Positions 37,228-46,071 of a stretch of 49,863 nucleotides of DNA are shown piece after piece (within the stretch, counting starts at the first letter, position 1; the number at the start of each line of letters is the position of its first letter). Both the position numbers and the translations under genes were made by a program. Below the pieces are notes generated by a model. That model searched no databases. It was not told the DNA's origin and was given only the letters and a program-made list of their open reading frames with translations. Origin of the DNA: Elusimicrobiota bacterium (GTDB lineage: Bacteria; Elusimicrobiota; Elusimicrobia; FEN-1173); the NCBI GenBank assembly GCA_016788905.1, contig JAEURZ010000021.1:1-49863 (forward strand). Reading direction: 5' to 3'.

Positions 37228-38529
37228 ATGCTGGATATTAAGCGTATTCGATCTGAACCGGATGTGGTTCGCAAAGCTCTCCAGAACCGCGGGGGGGCTT
37301 CTTCGGTTCTTTTCGAGCAATTCTTGGTTCTGGACAGTGCCTACCGAGCCACATTGGCGGAACTGGAGCCTTTGCGCGCCCGCCGAAACCAGGCCGCTGG
37401 CGAGGTGGGTCTTAAGAAACGGCAGAAAGAAGATGTCTCGGTTCTTTTAAAAGAACTGGAAGAACTGAAAACCCAACTGAAAGGGCTGGAAGAACGAGCG
37501 GCGGAACAGGAACGCCAGGTCAACACCACACTCCTCGAATTCCCAAATCTCCCCCTGGACACGGTTCCCCTGGGCTCCGGGGCCGCTGAAAATGTTGAGG
37601 AGAGACGGTGGGGAACGCCGCGTGTTTTTTCGTTCGTGCCGAAAGACCACCAGGAGTTGGGCGAGAAATTGGGTTTGATGGATTTTACCCGTGCGGCAAA
37701 GATTTCAGGCGCCCGGTTTTCACTTCTCACAGGAATGGGGGCCCGGTTGGAACGGGCGCTCATCAATTTCATGCTGGACCTTCACACCAACGAGCACGGC
37801 TACACAGAAATCGTACCCCCCTACCTGGTGACCCGCCAAACCATGACCGGGACAGGCCAATTGCCCAAATTCGAGGACGAACTGTACGCCACCAAGGAAG
37901 ATGACCTTTTTCTGATCCCCACCGCGGAAGTTCCCCTGACCAACATGTTCCGTGACGAAGACATGGACGCGGCTCGCCTTCCCCGGTCGGTGTGCGCATA
38001 CACCGCTTGTTTTCGTCGGGAATCTGGGAGTTATGGCAAAGACACGCGAGGTCTCACGCGCAATCATCAGTTCAATAAGATCGAATTGGTGCGGTTTGTT
38101 CGACCTGAAGACACGGCAACGGAACTGGATCTTTTGACGGGTCACGCGGAAACGGTGTTGAAACGTCTCGGCCTTCCCTATCGGGTGATGGCCCTGTGCA
38201 CGGGGGACGTGGGTTTTTCGTCGGCGAAAACGTACGACCTCGAAGTGTGGGCCCCCGGGGAAAACAGTGGAAAAGGGCAGTGGAGAGAAATTTCTTCCTG
38301 TTCAACGTTTACAGATTTTCAAGCCCGGCGGATTGGGTTGCGGTATAAGAAACCCGATGGAAGCAAGGCGTTATTGCATACTCTCAATGGGTCCGGGGTC
38401 GCTGTGGGACGAACCATGGCCGCCCTTTTGGAGAACTATCAGGAAGAAGATGGCGTGGTGACCGTGCCTGAAGCGCTCCGCCCTTACACCGGCTTCGATC
38501 GCTTACTGCCCGGTGACGGTTTCCGGTAG
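37228..38529 (+). CDS. serS: Seryl-tRNA synthetase
   Basis: It charges tRNA-Ser and tRNA-Sec. It has 433 residues. The N-terminal ~105 residues form the long antiparallel coiled coil that grips the tRNA variable arm (KKRQKEDVSVLLKELEELKTQLKGLEERAAEQ). Class-II motifs follow: TGTGQLPKFEDELY, the TAEVPLTN motif, ACFRREsGSYGKDTRGL-type motif 2 and NGSGVAVGRTMAALLENYQ motif 3. Usual length and no anomalies. AAGGAGCC precedes the ATG. A tRNA-Ser gene lies 11 kb downstream. Confidence 0.97.
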   Translation: MLDIKRIRSEPDVVRKALQNRGGASSVLFEQFLVLDSAYRATLAELEPLRARRNQAAGEVGLKKRQKEDVSVLLKELEELKTQLKGLEERAAEQERQVNTTLLEFPNLPLDTVPLGSGAAENVEERRWGTPRVFSFVPKDHQELGEKLGLMDFTRAAKISGARFSLLTGMGARLERALINFMLDLHTNEHGYTEIVPPYLVTRQTMTGTGQLPKFEDELYATKEDDLFLIPTAEVPLTNMFRDEDMDAARLPRSVCAYTACFRRESGSYGKDTRGLTRNHQFNKIELVRFVRPEDTATELDLLTGHAETVLKRLGLPYRVMALCTGDVGFSSAKTYDLEVWAPGENSGKGQWREISSCSTFTDFQARRIGLRYKKPDGSKALLHTLNGSGVAVGRTMAALLENYQEEDGVVTVPEALRPYTGFDRLLPGDGFR

Positions 38530-38650
38530 GCGGAGGTCATGTGCTGAACGGGCTCATCCAAAAAAGAGGGCGCGACTTCCGTTTGCCGCGGTTATGGTTG
38601 AGATATTCGGGTCGAGTGGGGGCTACCGCCACCCTAGGTAAAAATCCAGC

Positions 38651-39964
38651 GTGACAGGGCGACATCCCTTTTTCGCAAAATTTTTTACCGGGATCGTTCT
38701 CCTGGCGTTGGTTTCTCCGGGAAGTGCCGCTTCTCTGCGCCGGAGCGATCGTCGGTATCTGACGGGGGTTTATCGCGACACGTGGGCCTGCCTGGCCCAT
38801 TTTGTCAGCCCGACAACGGGTCTTCCGTATGATTCCAGCCGCCGTCTTCCTTACACGTCCACAACAAACGTTGGATTCTATCTGGCGGCCTGCGCCGTAG
38901 CGGGTCGGACAGGCCTTCTGTCGCCCGCGGAAACCAAATCCCGCCTGGACGCCGCACTCACCAGTTTGGAAAAATGGCCACGGTTTCTTGGCGGGTTTCC
39001 GGTTACGTGGGTAAACGTGGAGACCCTTCGACCGAAGGGGCACCAATTTTCAACCGTGGATCATTTGTCGAACCTCACCGCGTCTTTGCTCGTGGTGAAG
39101 GGAATTGTTCCCGAGCTGGCGGAGCGCATTGATAAATTATTGACTCCCATGAACTGGGGTGACTTATACGATCCGGAGCGGGGGTGGTATAAGGGTGGGT
39201 GGCGGTTGGATCAGAAGGATTTTGATGTGAAACAAAACGGTTGGGAATGGTATTACAGTTATTTAGGGGCGGACACCCGGTTTGGAAGCGTTTGGGGTAT
39301 TGGGACGGGAGAAGTTCCTCTGGACAGTTGGATGGTTCTGAATCGCAATAAAGAATCGAAATACAATTTGTCCTACCTGGTGCCGGGGTGGCAGGGGGGC
39401 GGTCTCTTCATGCAATACGTGGCGGGACTGTTTTTGGATGAACGTTTGACCGAAATCGGTAAGTCCGCCGCGGATTTTGGGTGGGCCCAGGTTCTTCATG
39501 CCCAGCGGATCGGGGCGCCCGTTTGGGGATGGTCCGCTTGCGAAAGCCCGGACGGGAAATCCTATCTGGGGTGGGACGCCATTCGAGACGACGTGGTCAC
39601 CCCCCACGCCGCCGGTCTCGCGGCGATCTATTACCCTCGGCAAGCCACCGCCAATTTCCGCCGGTTCAAAAAAAGAGGCGCGCGGGCGCGCTTTAAAGAG
39701 GAAGGACGCTCCCACGCTTTTGGGTTTCGAGACAGCCTCAATTGGCGCACAGGAAAGGTCTCGGACCATTACCTGTGCCTGGATCAGGGGATGATGTTTC
39801 TGTCTTTAGCGAATGTTCTCCACGACGGCATTCTCTGGAAAGCGGTGGCTGTTGATCATCACGTCCAACGCGCTCTGCGCGAAATTCCGGACTACGCGAC
39901 CCCCGATGACGCTTTTCTCCCACTTTACGTCGAGCGGGATTCCCTCTCGGTGCTGGATAAATGA
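38651..39964 (+). CDS. Secreted glucoamylase-like glycoside hydrolase (DUF3131/PF10091 type)
   Basis: The protein has 437 residues with a signal peptide (FFTGIVLLALVSPGSAA). The family pattern is clear: RDTWACLAHFVSPTTGLPYDSS near residue 42, TSTTNVGFYLAA near 68, PGWQGGGLFMQY near 245, WGWSACESPDGKSYLGW near 295, VTPHAAGLAAIYYP near 318 and FGFRDSLN near 357. Relatives include putative glucoamylases and endo-beta-1,2-glucanases, so a role in trimming beta-glucans in the periplasm or outside is likely. The substrate is not determined. The GTG start has no Shine-Dalgarno; a TAAAAA hexamer ends 6 nt before it. Confidence 0.75.
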   Translation: MTGRHPFFAKFFTGIVLLALVSPGSAASLRRSDRRYLTGVYRDTWACLAHFVSPTTGLPYDSSRRLPYTSTTNVGFYLAACAVAGRTGLLSPAETKSRLDAALTSLEKWPRFLGGFPVTWVNVETLRPKGHQFSTVDHLSNLTASLLVVKGIVPELAERIDKLLTPMNWGDLYDPERGWYKGGWRLDQKDFDVKQNGWEWYYSYLGADTRFGSVWGIGTGEVPLDSWMVLNRNKESKYNLSYLVPGWQGGGLFMQYVAGLFLDERLTEIGKSAADFGWAQVLHAQRIGAPVWGWSACESPDGKSYLGWDAIRDDVVTPHAAGLAAIYYPRQATANFRRFKKRGARARFKEEGRSHAFGFRDSLNWRTGKVSDHYLCLDQGMMFLSLANVLHDGILWKAVAVDHHVQRALREIPDYATPDDAFLPLYVERDSLSVLDK

Positions 39965-40029
39965 CATAATGGCTTTCCCACTCGTTCTTATGGCACAGAA
40001 CCCATTTCTGAGTAAAACAGGAGATTCTC

Positions 40030-41250
40030 ATGGCTTTTGATGAGCTAAATTTACACCCCGATTTAATGCGAGCGATTGAAGCGATGGGATGGCAAGACCC
40101 CACGCCCATTCAACAGCAAGCCATTCCCGTGATTCTGGAAGGGCAGGACGTTTTAGGTGCGGCCCAAACAGGGAGCGGGAAAACCGGTGCTTTTGCCCTT
40201 CCCGTTTTGCACCATTTGCTTGAAAAAAAACGGGCTGGCCCTCGGGTCTTGATCTTAGTCCCCACGCGGGAACTGGCGTCCCAAGTGGATCAAACTTTTC
40301 GGGATTGCGCGCGGTTCACGGATTTTAAGGTGGTGACGATTATTGGGGGAGTGGGGTATGAGCAACAACGGCGTGCGGTAACGGAAGGCGCGGACATTAT
40401 CGTGGCCACCCCCGGCCGGCTGTTGGATCATTTGCAGAACCGTGCGTTCACTTTGGCTCGGGTGGACCATTTGATTTTGGATGAGGCGGACCGCATGTTG
40501 GACATGGGATTTCTTCCGGACATTAAATCCATTGTGTACCAGGTTCCCCAGGAACGCCAGACGTTGTTGTTTTCCGCGACGTTGGTACCTGAAATTGAAC
40601 GGATCGCCTCGTTCGCGCTGAAAGACCCCAATCGGATTCAGGTGGCGCGTCCCGCTACGGTGGCGGAAGGGATCAGCCAAATTCTTTACCCCGTGGTTCA
40701 CAACCAGAAAATGGATCTTTTGATCACCTTGCTCCGCAACACGGAAATGCGATCGGTTTTGGTGTTCACCCGAACCAAGCACGGCGCGGACCGGTTGGCC
40801 CACCGGTTGGAGAAAGCGGGGTATCGTTCTGAAGTTCTTCACTCAAACCGGACCCAGCGCGAACGAACCGAAGCCATGGACAGTTTTCGAGCGGGTAAAT
40901 CTCAAATTTTGGTGGCCACGGACATCGCCGCCCGCGGAATCGACGTTAAAGATATTTCCCATGTGATCAACTACGACGTGCCCCAGCACCCGGAGGACTA
41001 TGTCCATCGGGTGGGTCGAACCGCCCGCGCCTACGGGGTGGGAGACGCGCTGACGCTGATGGATCCCCTTGAGCAGGTTTTCGTGACCGACATTGAAAAG
41101 TTTACAGGGCTTGTTTTCCCGCGGGCGGTGGTCCCTAATTTTCCCTACAAGATCCTTCCCAAGCTGGAGGCCCCAAAACCCTCCAACAAAACATCGTGGG
41201 ACCGCGTGTGGAGCCGGGGCCACACCAATGCGCTTCGTCGTCGACGGTGA
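40030..41250 (+). CDS. DEAD-box ATP-dependent RNA helicase (RhlE-like)
   Basis: The protein has 406 residues. Helicase motifs in order: Q motif (WQDPTPIQQQ, residues 21-30), Walker A AQTGSGKT (45-52), PTRELA (78-83), DEAD (151-154), SAT (182-184), then ARGIDVKDISHVINYD and HRVGRTARA in the second RecA-like domain. The C-terminal tail is short and basic, as in the compact RhlE/DbpA-like group without an RNA-specific domain. It probably remodels rRNA or mRNA, for example in ribosome assembly or cold adaptation. AACAGGAGAT precedes the ATG. Confidence 0.92.
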   Translation: MAFDELNLHPDLMRAIEAMGWQDPTPIQQQAIPVILEGQDVLGAAQTGSGKTGAFALPVLHHLLEKKRAGPRVLILVPTRELASQVDQTFRDCARFTDFKVVTIIGGVGYEQQRRAVTEGADIIVATPGRLLDHLQNRAFTLARVDHLILDEADRMLDMGFLPDIKSIVYQVPQERQTLLFSATLVPEIERIASFALKDPNRIQVARPATVAEGISQILYPVVHNQKMDLLITLLRNTEMRSVLVFTRTKHGADRLAHRLEKAGYRSEVLHSNRTQRERTEAMDSFRAGKSQILVATDIAARGIDVKDISHVINYDVPQHPEDYVHRVGRTARAYGVGDALTLMDPLEQVFVTDIEKFTGLVFPRAVVPNFPYKILPKLEAPKPSNKTSWDRVWSRGHTNALRRRR

Positions 41251-41280
41251 AAAGAGTTCTGGCCTCTTGTGTCAGACCCA

Positions 41281-41309
41281 TTGAAATTTAAATGTTTGGG
41301 GGTTATACT
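41281..41309 (+). promoter_or_regulatory. Promoter in front of the PilB-like gene
   Basis: TTGAAA (41281-41286), 17 bases, TATACT (41304-41309): the same hexamers and spacing as the toxin-antitoxin promoter at 20403. The -10 ends 6 nt before an ATG at 41316, which opens a short out-of-frame reading (41316-41375) overlapping the PilB start. Confidence 0.6.
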
Positions 41310-41315
41310 CACGCT

Positions 41316-41375
41316 ATGTCCTTACAACATGAGACTTTCTTAAATGGCCGAGAACACAGCCACCGGAACCCGTAG
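41316..41375 (+). CDS. Possible 19-residue leaderless upstream ORF overlapping the PilB-like gene
   Basis: The ATG lies 6 nt after the -10 TATACT. The reading frame MSLQHETFLNGREHSHRNP ends at TAG inside the PilB-like gene, in another frame from it. If transcription starts where the promoter predicts, the first start codon on the message is this one, while the PilB ATG at 41344 has no clear Shine-Dalgarno. It could couple or limit PilB translation. Its small size means it may be chance. Confidence 0.3.
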   Translation: MSLQHETFLNGREHSHRNP

Positions 41376-43182
41376 ATCCGTCAAAGACATTCTCACGGAC
41401 GCTCACATTGTGGCGCCCGTGGACTTAAAACGGGCCGAGGAAGAAGCCGCTCGAAATCGTCGACCGCTCCAGCAAGTGCTGGTGGACCTTAATTTGACGG
41501 ACAAAATGACCGTCCTCCAGGTTCTGGCCGCTGAATGGAAAGTCAAACCCATCCTTTTTGATGAAATAAAAATTCAAACCAACGTCGCCAAATTGATCTC
41601 GGACGCTTCCGCTCGCCGAAACTTTGTTTTACCCTTCATTAAAGAAGACGACATTATTCTGGTGGCCATGGCGGACCCCAGTGACCTTCTCGTCCTTGAA
41701 GATGTTCGCATGAAAGTGGGGGGGGAGGTTCGCCCCTTCGTGGCCATGCCGTCGGACATCGAGAGAGAGTTGGATCGGATTTACGGAACCCAAATGGCTG
41801 AGGACGATCAGCCGATGACCGAAGATCAGTTGGACGACGCCGCGGAGGAAAAAACTCGGGAAATTATGGAGTCGTTCCGCGACTCGGATCAAGTGGAGGC
41901 GGTCAGCAAAAAGGCCGATCTGCTTGAAGTGGACGCTTCCGCTCCGGAAGTGGAACGAATTGTGAACGCCATGATCCTGTCCGCCATTCAGCAGAAAGCT
42001 TCAGATATTCACATCGAGCCGATTGAAGATCCCATGGGAAAGAAATCCCGGGTGATCGTTCGGTTTCGGGTGGACGGTTTTCTAAAAGAAGCACCGTTTC
42101 GAATTCCCTGGGTTTTTCGCCACGCCATTTTGGCGAAAGTCAAAATTATGTCCCAGAGCATGAACCTGACCGAGCGACGGATCCCCCAATCGGGTCGCAT
42201 TGAGGTGATGGCGAAGGGACGCCCCATCGAATTCCGAGTGGAGACTATTCCCACCGTTTACGGCGAATCCGCCAGTCTCCGATTGTTAGACCGGAAGAAC
42301 GTCAACGTGGATATTGGAAAGCTTGGTTTTCTTCCCGACATCCTCCAGCGGGTGTTGGACCAATTGCGCGGTGTCGGGGGAAAGAAAAATTTTGGCATGA
42401 TTTTGGTGACGGGGCCCACCGGTTCGGGTAAAACCACCACCCTTTACGCCTGTCTCAATCACATCAATCGCCCGGATATTCGCGTGTTAACCGCGGAAAA
42501 TCCCGTGGAATACAATATTGATGGGATTGTCCAAGTGGCGGTGAATCCCGATATCAGTTTAGGAAAAGATCGTGTGTTTAACTTTGCCACCGCCTTACGG
42601 TCTTTCCTGCGGCTGGATCCCGACGTGATCATGGTGGGAGAAATCCGCGACAAAGAAACCGCCACCATTGCCATGGAGGCCGCCATGACCGGCCATTTGG
42701 TTCTTTCCACCATCCACACCAACGATGCGGCCTCCACTGTTTCACGACTTGCGGAAATGGGCCCACCTCCGTATTTGGTGTCGAGTACGCTTAAGGCGGT
42801 TTTAGCCCAACGTCTTTGCCGTGGACTCTGCCCCGACTGCAAAACGACTGTTGAGCCCACAGCCGATGAAAAGGAGATTTTCCGTCTCAATGGATTTGAG
42901 TTGCCGGAGGATACCATGCTGTATGCGGGAAAAGGGTGTAAGACCTGCAACGGATCAGGGTACAAGGGCCGAATGGGAATTCATGAACTTCTCATTATGG
43001 ACGAAACTGTTCGGCGGGTGGCCCTGTCGGACATGACAGCGGACAGCATCCGGAACGCCGCTGTTTTCCACTCGCCGCAACGCATGCGAACGATGGTCCA
43101 AGATGGACTCATTAAAGTTCTTCAGGGGACCACCACGTTAAATGAGGTTTTGGGTTCGGCCATTAAGGAAAAGGAAGAATAA
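41344..43182 (+). CDS. Type IV pilus / type II secretion assembly ATPase (PilB/GspE family)
   Basis: The protein has 612 residues. An N-terminal MshEN-type domain (residues ~10-160, ILTDAHIVAPVDLKRAEEEA and DPSDLLVLEDVRMKV), which in relatives can bind cyclic di-GMP, is followed by the ATPase: ASDIHIEP near residue 220, Walker A GPTGSGKTTT near 357, the Asp and His boxes, Walker B VGEIRDKETA near 434, and a tetracysteine zinc motif (CPDC near 497, CKTC near 533). A cytoplasmic hexamer, it would power pilus extension or secretion. A diguanylate cyclase lies 1.5 kb downstream. No other pilus genes are in the window, so PilB and GspE cannot be told apart. Confidence 0.88.
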   Translation: MAENTATGTRRSVKDILTDAHIVAPVDLKRAEEEAARNRRPLQQVLVDLNLTDKMTVLQVLAAEWKVKPILFDEIKIQTNVAKLISDASARRNFVLPFIKEDDIILVAMADPSDLLVLEDVRMKVGGEVRPFVAMPSDIERELDRIYGTQMAEDDQPMTEDQLDDAAEEKTREIMESFRDSDQVEAVSKKADLLEVDASAPEVERIVNAMILSAIQQKASDIHIEPIEDPMGKKSRVIVRFRVDGFLKEAPFRIPWVFRHAILAKVKIMSQSMNLTERRIPQSGRIEVMAKGRPIEFRVETIPTVYGESASLRLLDRKNVNVDIGKLGFLPDILQRVLDQLRGVGGKKNFGMILVTGPTGSGKTTTLYACLNHINRPDIRVLTAENPVEYNIDGIVQVAVNPDISLGKDRVFNFATALRSFLRLDPDVIMVGEIRDKETATIAMEAAMTGHLVLSTIHTNDAASTVSRLAEMGPPPYLVSSTLKAVLAQRLCRGLCPDCKTTVEPTADEKEIFRLNGFELPEDTMLYAGKGCKTCNGSGYKGRMGIHELLIMDETVRRVALSDMTADSIRNAAVFHSPQRMRTMVQDGLIKVLQGTTTLNEVLGSAIKEKEE

Positions 43183-43842
43183 ATGGGCTCTCCTTCTTCA
43201 AAATCTGAAACGCTGCCTTCAGGTTCGGGAATACTGTTGGTCCTCTCTGCGCCTCTCGGCGTTGGCAAACGGACGCTTTGTCAGGCCTTCCTGGACCGTC
43301 AGCCGAACGCCCGTTTGTCGGTTTCCCAAACCACGCGCCCGCGCGGTCCCCGGGAGGTGGACGGGTATGATTTCTCTTTCGTGACCGAGCCGATGTTTCA
43401 GAAAGAAGTGGCGGCCGGCGAATTTCTTGAACACGTTAAAATTCACGATCATTTTTTTGGAACCCCGCGCACCCCCATTTTTGAAAATCTGGCGGCGGGT
43501 CGTGACGTGTTGCTGGATGTGAACACCCAGGGCGCACGAGACGTCAAAAAAGCGGTACCGGAGGCGGTTCTTGTTTTTGTTTGTCCCCCGACCCTTGAAG
43601 CGCTGGTGGCTCGCCTCGATGCCCTGGATCCCAACCGTCCCGATATATTACCTACGCGCTTGGCCCGTGCCCGACAAGACATTGGAAGTGCCATGGAATA
43701 CGATTACGTTATTTTGAACGACAATTTAGTGGAAACGGCCGAAGAACTTTCCGCCATCCTTCACGTGGAACACCGACGCGCGACCCGCCGTCAGAAAGAA
43801 ATTCGAAAACTGGTTGAATCCCCTTCTCCCGCTCTGCCGTAA
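43183..43842 (+). CDS. gmk: Guanylate kinase-like protein with altered P-loop
   Basis: The protein has 219 residues, beginning on the base after the PilB stop. The order of motifs is that of Gmk: a P-loop near residue 24, SVSQTTRPRGPREVDGYDFSFV near 45, EFLEHVKIHDHFFGTP near 82, LLDVNTQGARDVKK near 109 and YDYVILNDNL near 181. The P-loop reads APLGVGKRTL instead of GPSGAGKSTL: the first glycine is alanine and the Ser/Thr after lysine is arginine. The GMP-binding tyrosine of N-x-YGT is also replaced (HFFGT). It may still phosphorylate GMP or may have lost activity. gmk is essential, so another copy would be expected if this one is inactive. Confidence 0.8.
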   Translation: MGSPSSKSETLPSGSGILLVLSAPLGVGKRTLCQAFLDRQPNARLSVSQTTRPRGPREVDGYDFSFVTEPMFQKEVAAGEFLEHVKIHDHFFGTPRTPIFENLAAGRDVLLDVNTQGARDVKKAVPEAVLVFVCPPTLEALVARLDALDPNRPDILPTRLARARQDIGSAMEYDYVILNDNLVETAEELSAILHVEHRRATRRQKEIRKLVESPSPALP

Positions 43843-43881
43843 ATATTTCTTCTCTCGTGCGATTCTTGGGGCGCCCAAAAA

Positions 43882-44574
43882 ATGACAAAAGTAGTAAGGT
43901 ATTCGACTATGGAGACCCGGCAATTTCTTATAGAGACGACACCCTTCAGTGCCTTGCCTCCTGCGGAGATCACCCTTCTGGCCGAGATCGTTCAGAAACG
44001 ATCTGCCCTGAAAGGCGAACGGTTTTTCGGGGAAGGGGATGACGCGGCCAACACCTACGTCATCATGGAAGGCCAGATGCGGATTACACGGGCCTCCTCC
44101 GATGGGAAACCCTGGACGATAGAGGTGTTGCGGGTGGGGGAAATCTTTGGGTGCGTGGGTTGCGTGGCGGCGGGCCAATACCCGTGTGGGGCCGCGGCGG
44201 GATCGGATGTGACGGTGTTGGCCCTTCCTCTCCTGGTGGTGAACCGCCTTTTGGAAAAATACCCGGCCTTTGGACGGGCACTCTACCTCGATATGAGCCG
44301 GCGCATGCGGGAAGCCCAGAAACTTCGAACCTTGGGCGCGGAATCCGTGGAGAAACGAATCGCCGGGGTCCTCCTGTGGCTTCAAGCCAAATTTGGGACA
44401 ACGCTTCCTTTTACACGTCAAGCTATTGCGGAAATGGCAAGCACCACTCCTGAATCGGCCATACGCGCACTCATTCATTTTCGCCAACGGGGCTACATTA
44501 AAACGGAGTGGAAAAAGATTACGCTCCACAACCCCACGGCTCTCCGCGAACTGTTAGAAGGGGTTGTCGCGTAA
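43882..44574 (+). CDS. Crp/Fnr-family transcriptional regulator
   Basis: The protein has 230 residues. An N-terminal cyclic-nucleotide-binding-type beta barrel (residues ~20-140, FFGEGDDAANTYVIMEGQMRI, GEIFGCVGCVAAGQYPCGA) is followed by a dimerisation helix and an HTH of Crp type near residues 175-215 (LPFTRQAIAEMASTTPESAIRALIHFRQRGYI). The ligand pocket lacks the RxAA cAMP signature. C-x-x-C in GCVGCVAAGQYPC might hold a cofactor, but not in the FNR position. Targets are unknown. ATG at 43909, with AAGG 9 nt upstream, is an alternative start. A signalling gene (GGDEF) follows. Confidence 0.88.
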   Translation: MTKVVRYSTMETRQFLIETTPFSALPPAEITLLAEIVQKRSALKGERFFGEGDDAANTYVIMEGQMRITRASSDGKPWTIEVLRVGEIFGCVGCVAAGQYPCGAAAGSDVTVLALPLLVVNRLLEKYPAFGRALYLDMSRRMREAQKLRTLGAESVEKRIAGVLLWLQAKFGTTLPFTRQAIAEMASTTPESAIRALIHFRQRGYIKTEWKKITLHNPTALRELLEGVVA

Positions 44575-44614
44575 CTGTTATTCGGGTGGTGCGTGGACGA
44601 AACCCATGGGATCG

Positions 44615-44623
44615 TGGTAAAAT
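44615..44623 (+). promoter_or_regulatory. Extended -10 promoter for the diguanylate cyclase gene
   Basis: TGGTAAAAT fits TGnTAtAAT. Transcription would start near 44630, leaving about 12 nt before the ATG at 44642 with no Shine-Dalgarno. No clear -35 is present. Confidence 0.35.
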
Positions 44624-44641
44624 CAGACTGGATTCCTTTTT

Positions 44642-45541
44642 ATGACCATCGGGCCCCCCTTATCGGAACCTCTCTCTAAAAAAGATTCCATCCCATCGGG
44701 ATCTCGAAACGGATCTTCTCACCATCGATCTTTTGCCCGGCGAAACGTTCTCCTCGGGGGAGCCCTCGGGTTGGGATCCCCACTCGGATTCTTGGCTGTC
44801 CGCTTCTATTTTGACCATCGAGCGGTTGTTAACCCATGGATTCTGACGGAACTTTCCGTTCACGGGGACTATTATATTTACGCTGGAGTGGGAACCGTCC
44901 TTGCCATGGGGATCTGGGGCTTGTGGACAGGGCGTAAAATAGACGCGCAACGGAGCCGATCACGGGCATTGGAGCGGGCCGCTCTCCGGCTGCGGGACAT
45001 GGCGGACACCGATGGGTTGACTGGGGTCCATGTACGAAGGCATTTATTGGAAAAATTAGACGAGGAACTGCGTCGAGCGGAGCGGTATAAATATCCGATC
45101 GCCAGTCTTTTTATCGATGTCGACAACTTTAAAATTTTCAACGAGGTGCACGGGCACATGGTGGGAGACGAGGTGTTGCGACGCATTGCCCAAGTCACCC
45201 GGGCCAGTGTGCGCGAGACCGATATTGTGGGGCGGTATGGGGGTGACGAATTTTTGGTGATGTTGCCCCACGCCACGGGGCGTGAGGCTTTCTTGGCGGC
45301 GGAACGGATCCGAAAAGGGGTGGAACAGCTGACCGTCACCCCCCGTTCGGGGGACCCGGTTCCGGTCACCGTGAGTGTGGGCATGATCGCGGCCGTTCCG
45401 CACGAGGCTGATGTGCTTCGGTTTCTTGAAATCGCCGATCAGGCTCTTCATCGATCGAAAGGGCTCGGCAAGAACTGTACGATTTTGTGTGACGTTCCTC
45501 CTTCAGGAGAGTCCTCTGTCTCCCAGGAAGAACGACGCTGA
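44642..45541 (+). CDS. Membrane-bound diguanylate cyclase (GGDEF)
   Basis: The protein has 299 residues. Two hydrophobic segments (about residues 36-56, LLGGALGLGSPLGFLAVRF, and 78-94, YIYAGVGTVLAMGIWGL) anchor it, followed by a short coiled-coil-like linker and a GGDEF domain (residues ~118-280). The active motif RYGGDEF near residue 197 is intact. The inhibitory I-site RxxD (RETD) lies five residues before it, so product feedback is expected. It makes cyclic di-GMP. The MshEN-type domain of the PilB-like ATPase 1.5 kb upstream is a possible target. No receiver or PAS domain is visible. Confidence 0.9.
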   Translation: MTIGPPLSEPLSKKDSIPSGSRNGSSHHRSFARRNVLLGGALGLGSPLGFLAVRFYFDHRAVVNPWILTELSVHGDYYIYAGVGTVLAMGIWGLWTGRKIDAQRSRSRALERAALRLRDMADTDGLTGVHVRRHLLEKLDEELRRAERYKYPIASLFIDVDNFKIFNEVHGHMVGDEVLRRIAQVTRASVRETDIVGRYGGDEFLVMLPHATGREAFLAAERIRKGVEQLTVTPRSGDPVPVTVSVGMIAAVPHEADVLRFLEIADQALHRSKGLGKNCTILCDVPPSGESSVSQEERR

Positions 45542-45612
45542 TGGTTGACCCAAATTCCACGGGGAATCCGTTTCCCTTGTTTCGGAATAAGACCAAAGAT
45601 TAAGGAGGTGGA

Positions 45613-46071
45613 ATGATGGCTCCTGCAACCGCTACGGAACAATTGTTAAAAGATCATAAGATGATTCGAAAGATTTTAGAAGGTTTCCAAATCCGTAACC
45701 CGCGTTTTCCAGAAATACTAAAAACACTTCAGCGGGTGGTTTTGGGGCACGCGTGGTTTGAAGACACGTTCTTCATGCCGGCGCTCAAAGCCCGGCCTAT
45801 GGTTTTTAAACCGTTCTGGGTAGAAATTGGCCAGGAACATGAGGACATCGCTGGATTGCTCAGTTTGTTGAGAAAGACAGATGTTAAAAACAAGGACGTC
45901 CTGAAAGCCCGGGTGATGACACTGCGGTCTTTGCTCGACACACATTTTGCTAAGGAAGAAGAAGTCCTTTTCCCCTTGGCAGAGAGCGTTATTTCCAGGG
46001 AACGTCTGGTGGAGATGGCGGCCGCCATGGAGCGTCGGAAGGCGCACGTGAGGACTCTCGATATTCTTTGA
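45613..46071 (+). CDS. Hemerythrin HHE-domain protein
   Basis: The protein has 152 residues of four helices. Metal-binding residues fit the HHE pattern: H15 (LLKDHKMI), H46 and E50 (LGHAWFEDTFFMP), H76 (GQEHEDI), H111 and E115 (DTHFAKEEEVLFPL). Such diiron proteins bind oxygen or nitric oxide, or store iron. A near-perfect AAGGAGGTG precedes the ATG at 45613 (a second ATG at 45616). It overlaps the GIY-YIG gene by four bases (TTGA). With sodA and the Crp/Fnr regulator it points to handling of oxygen or nitrosative stress. Confidence 0.85.
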   Translation: MMAPATATEQLLKDHKMIRKILEGFQIRNPRFPEILKTLQRVVLGHAWFEDTFFMPALKARPMVFKPFWVEIGQEHEDIAGLLSLLRKTDVKNKDVLKARVMTLRSLLDTHFAKEEEVLFPLAESVISRERLVEMAAAMERRKAHVRTLDIL

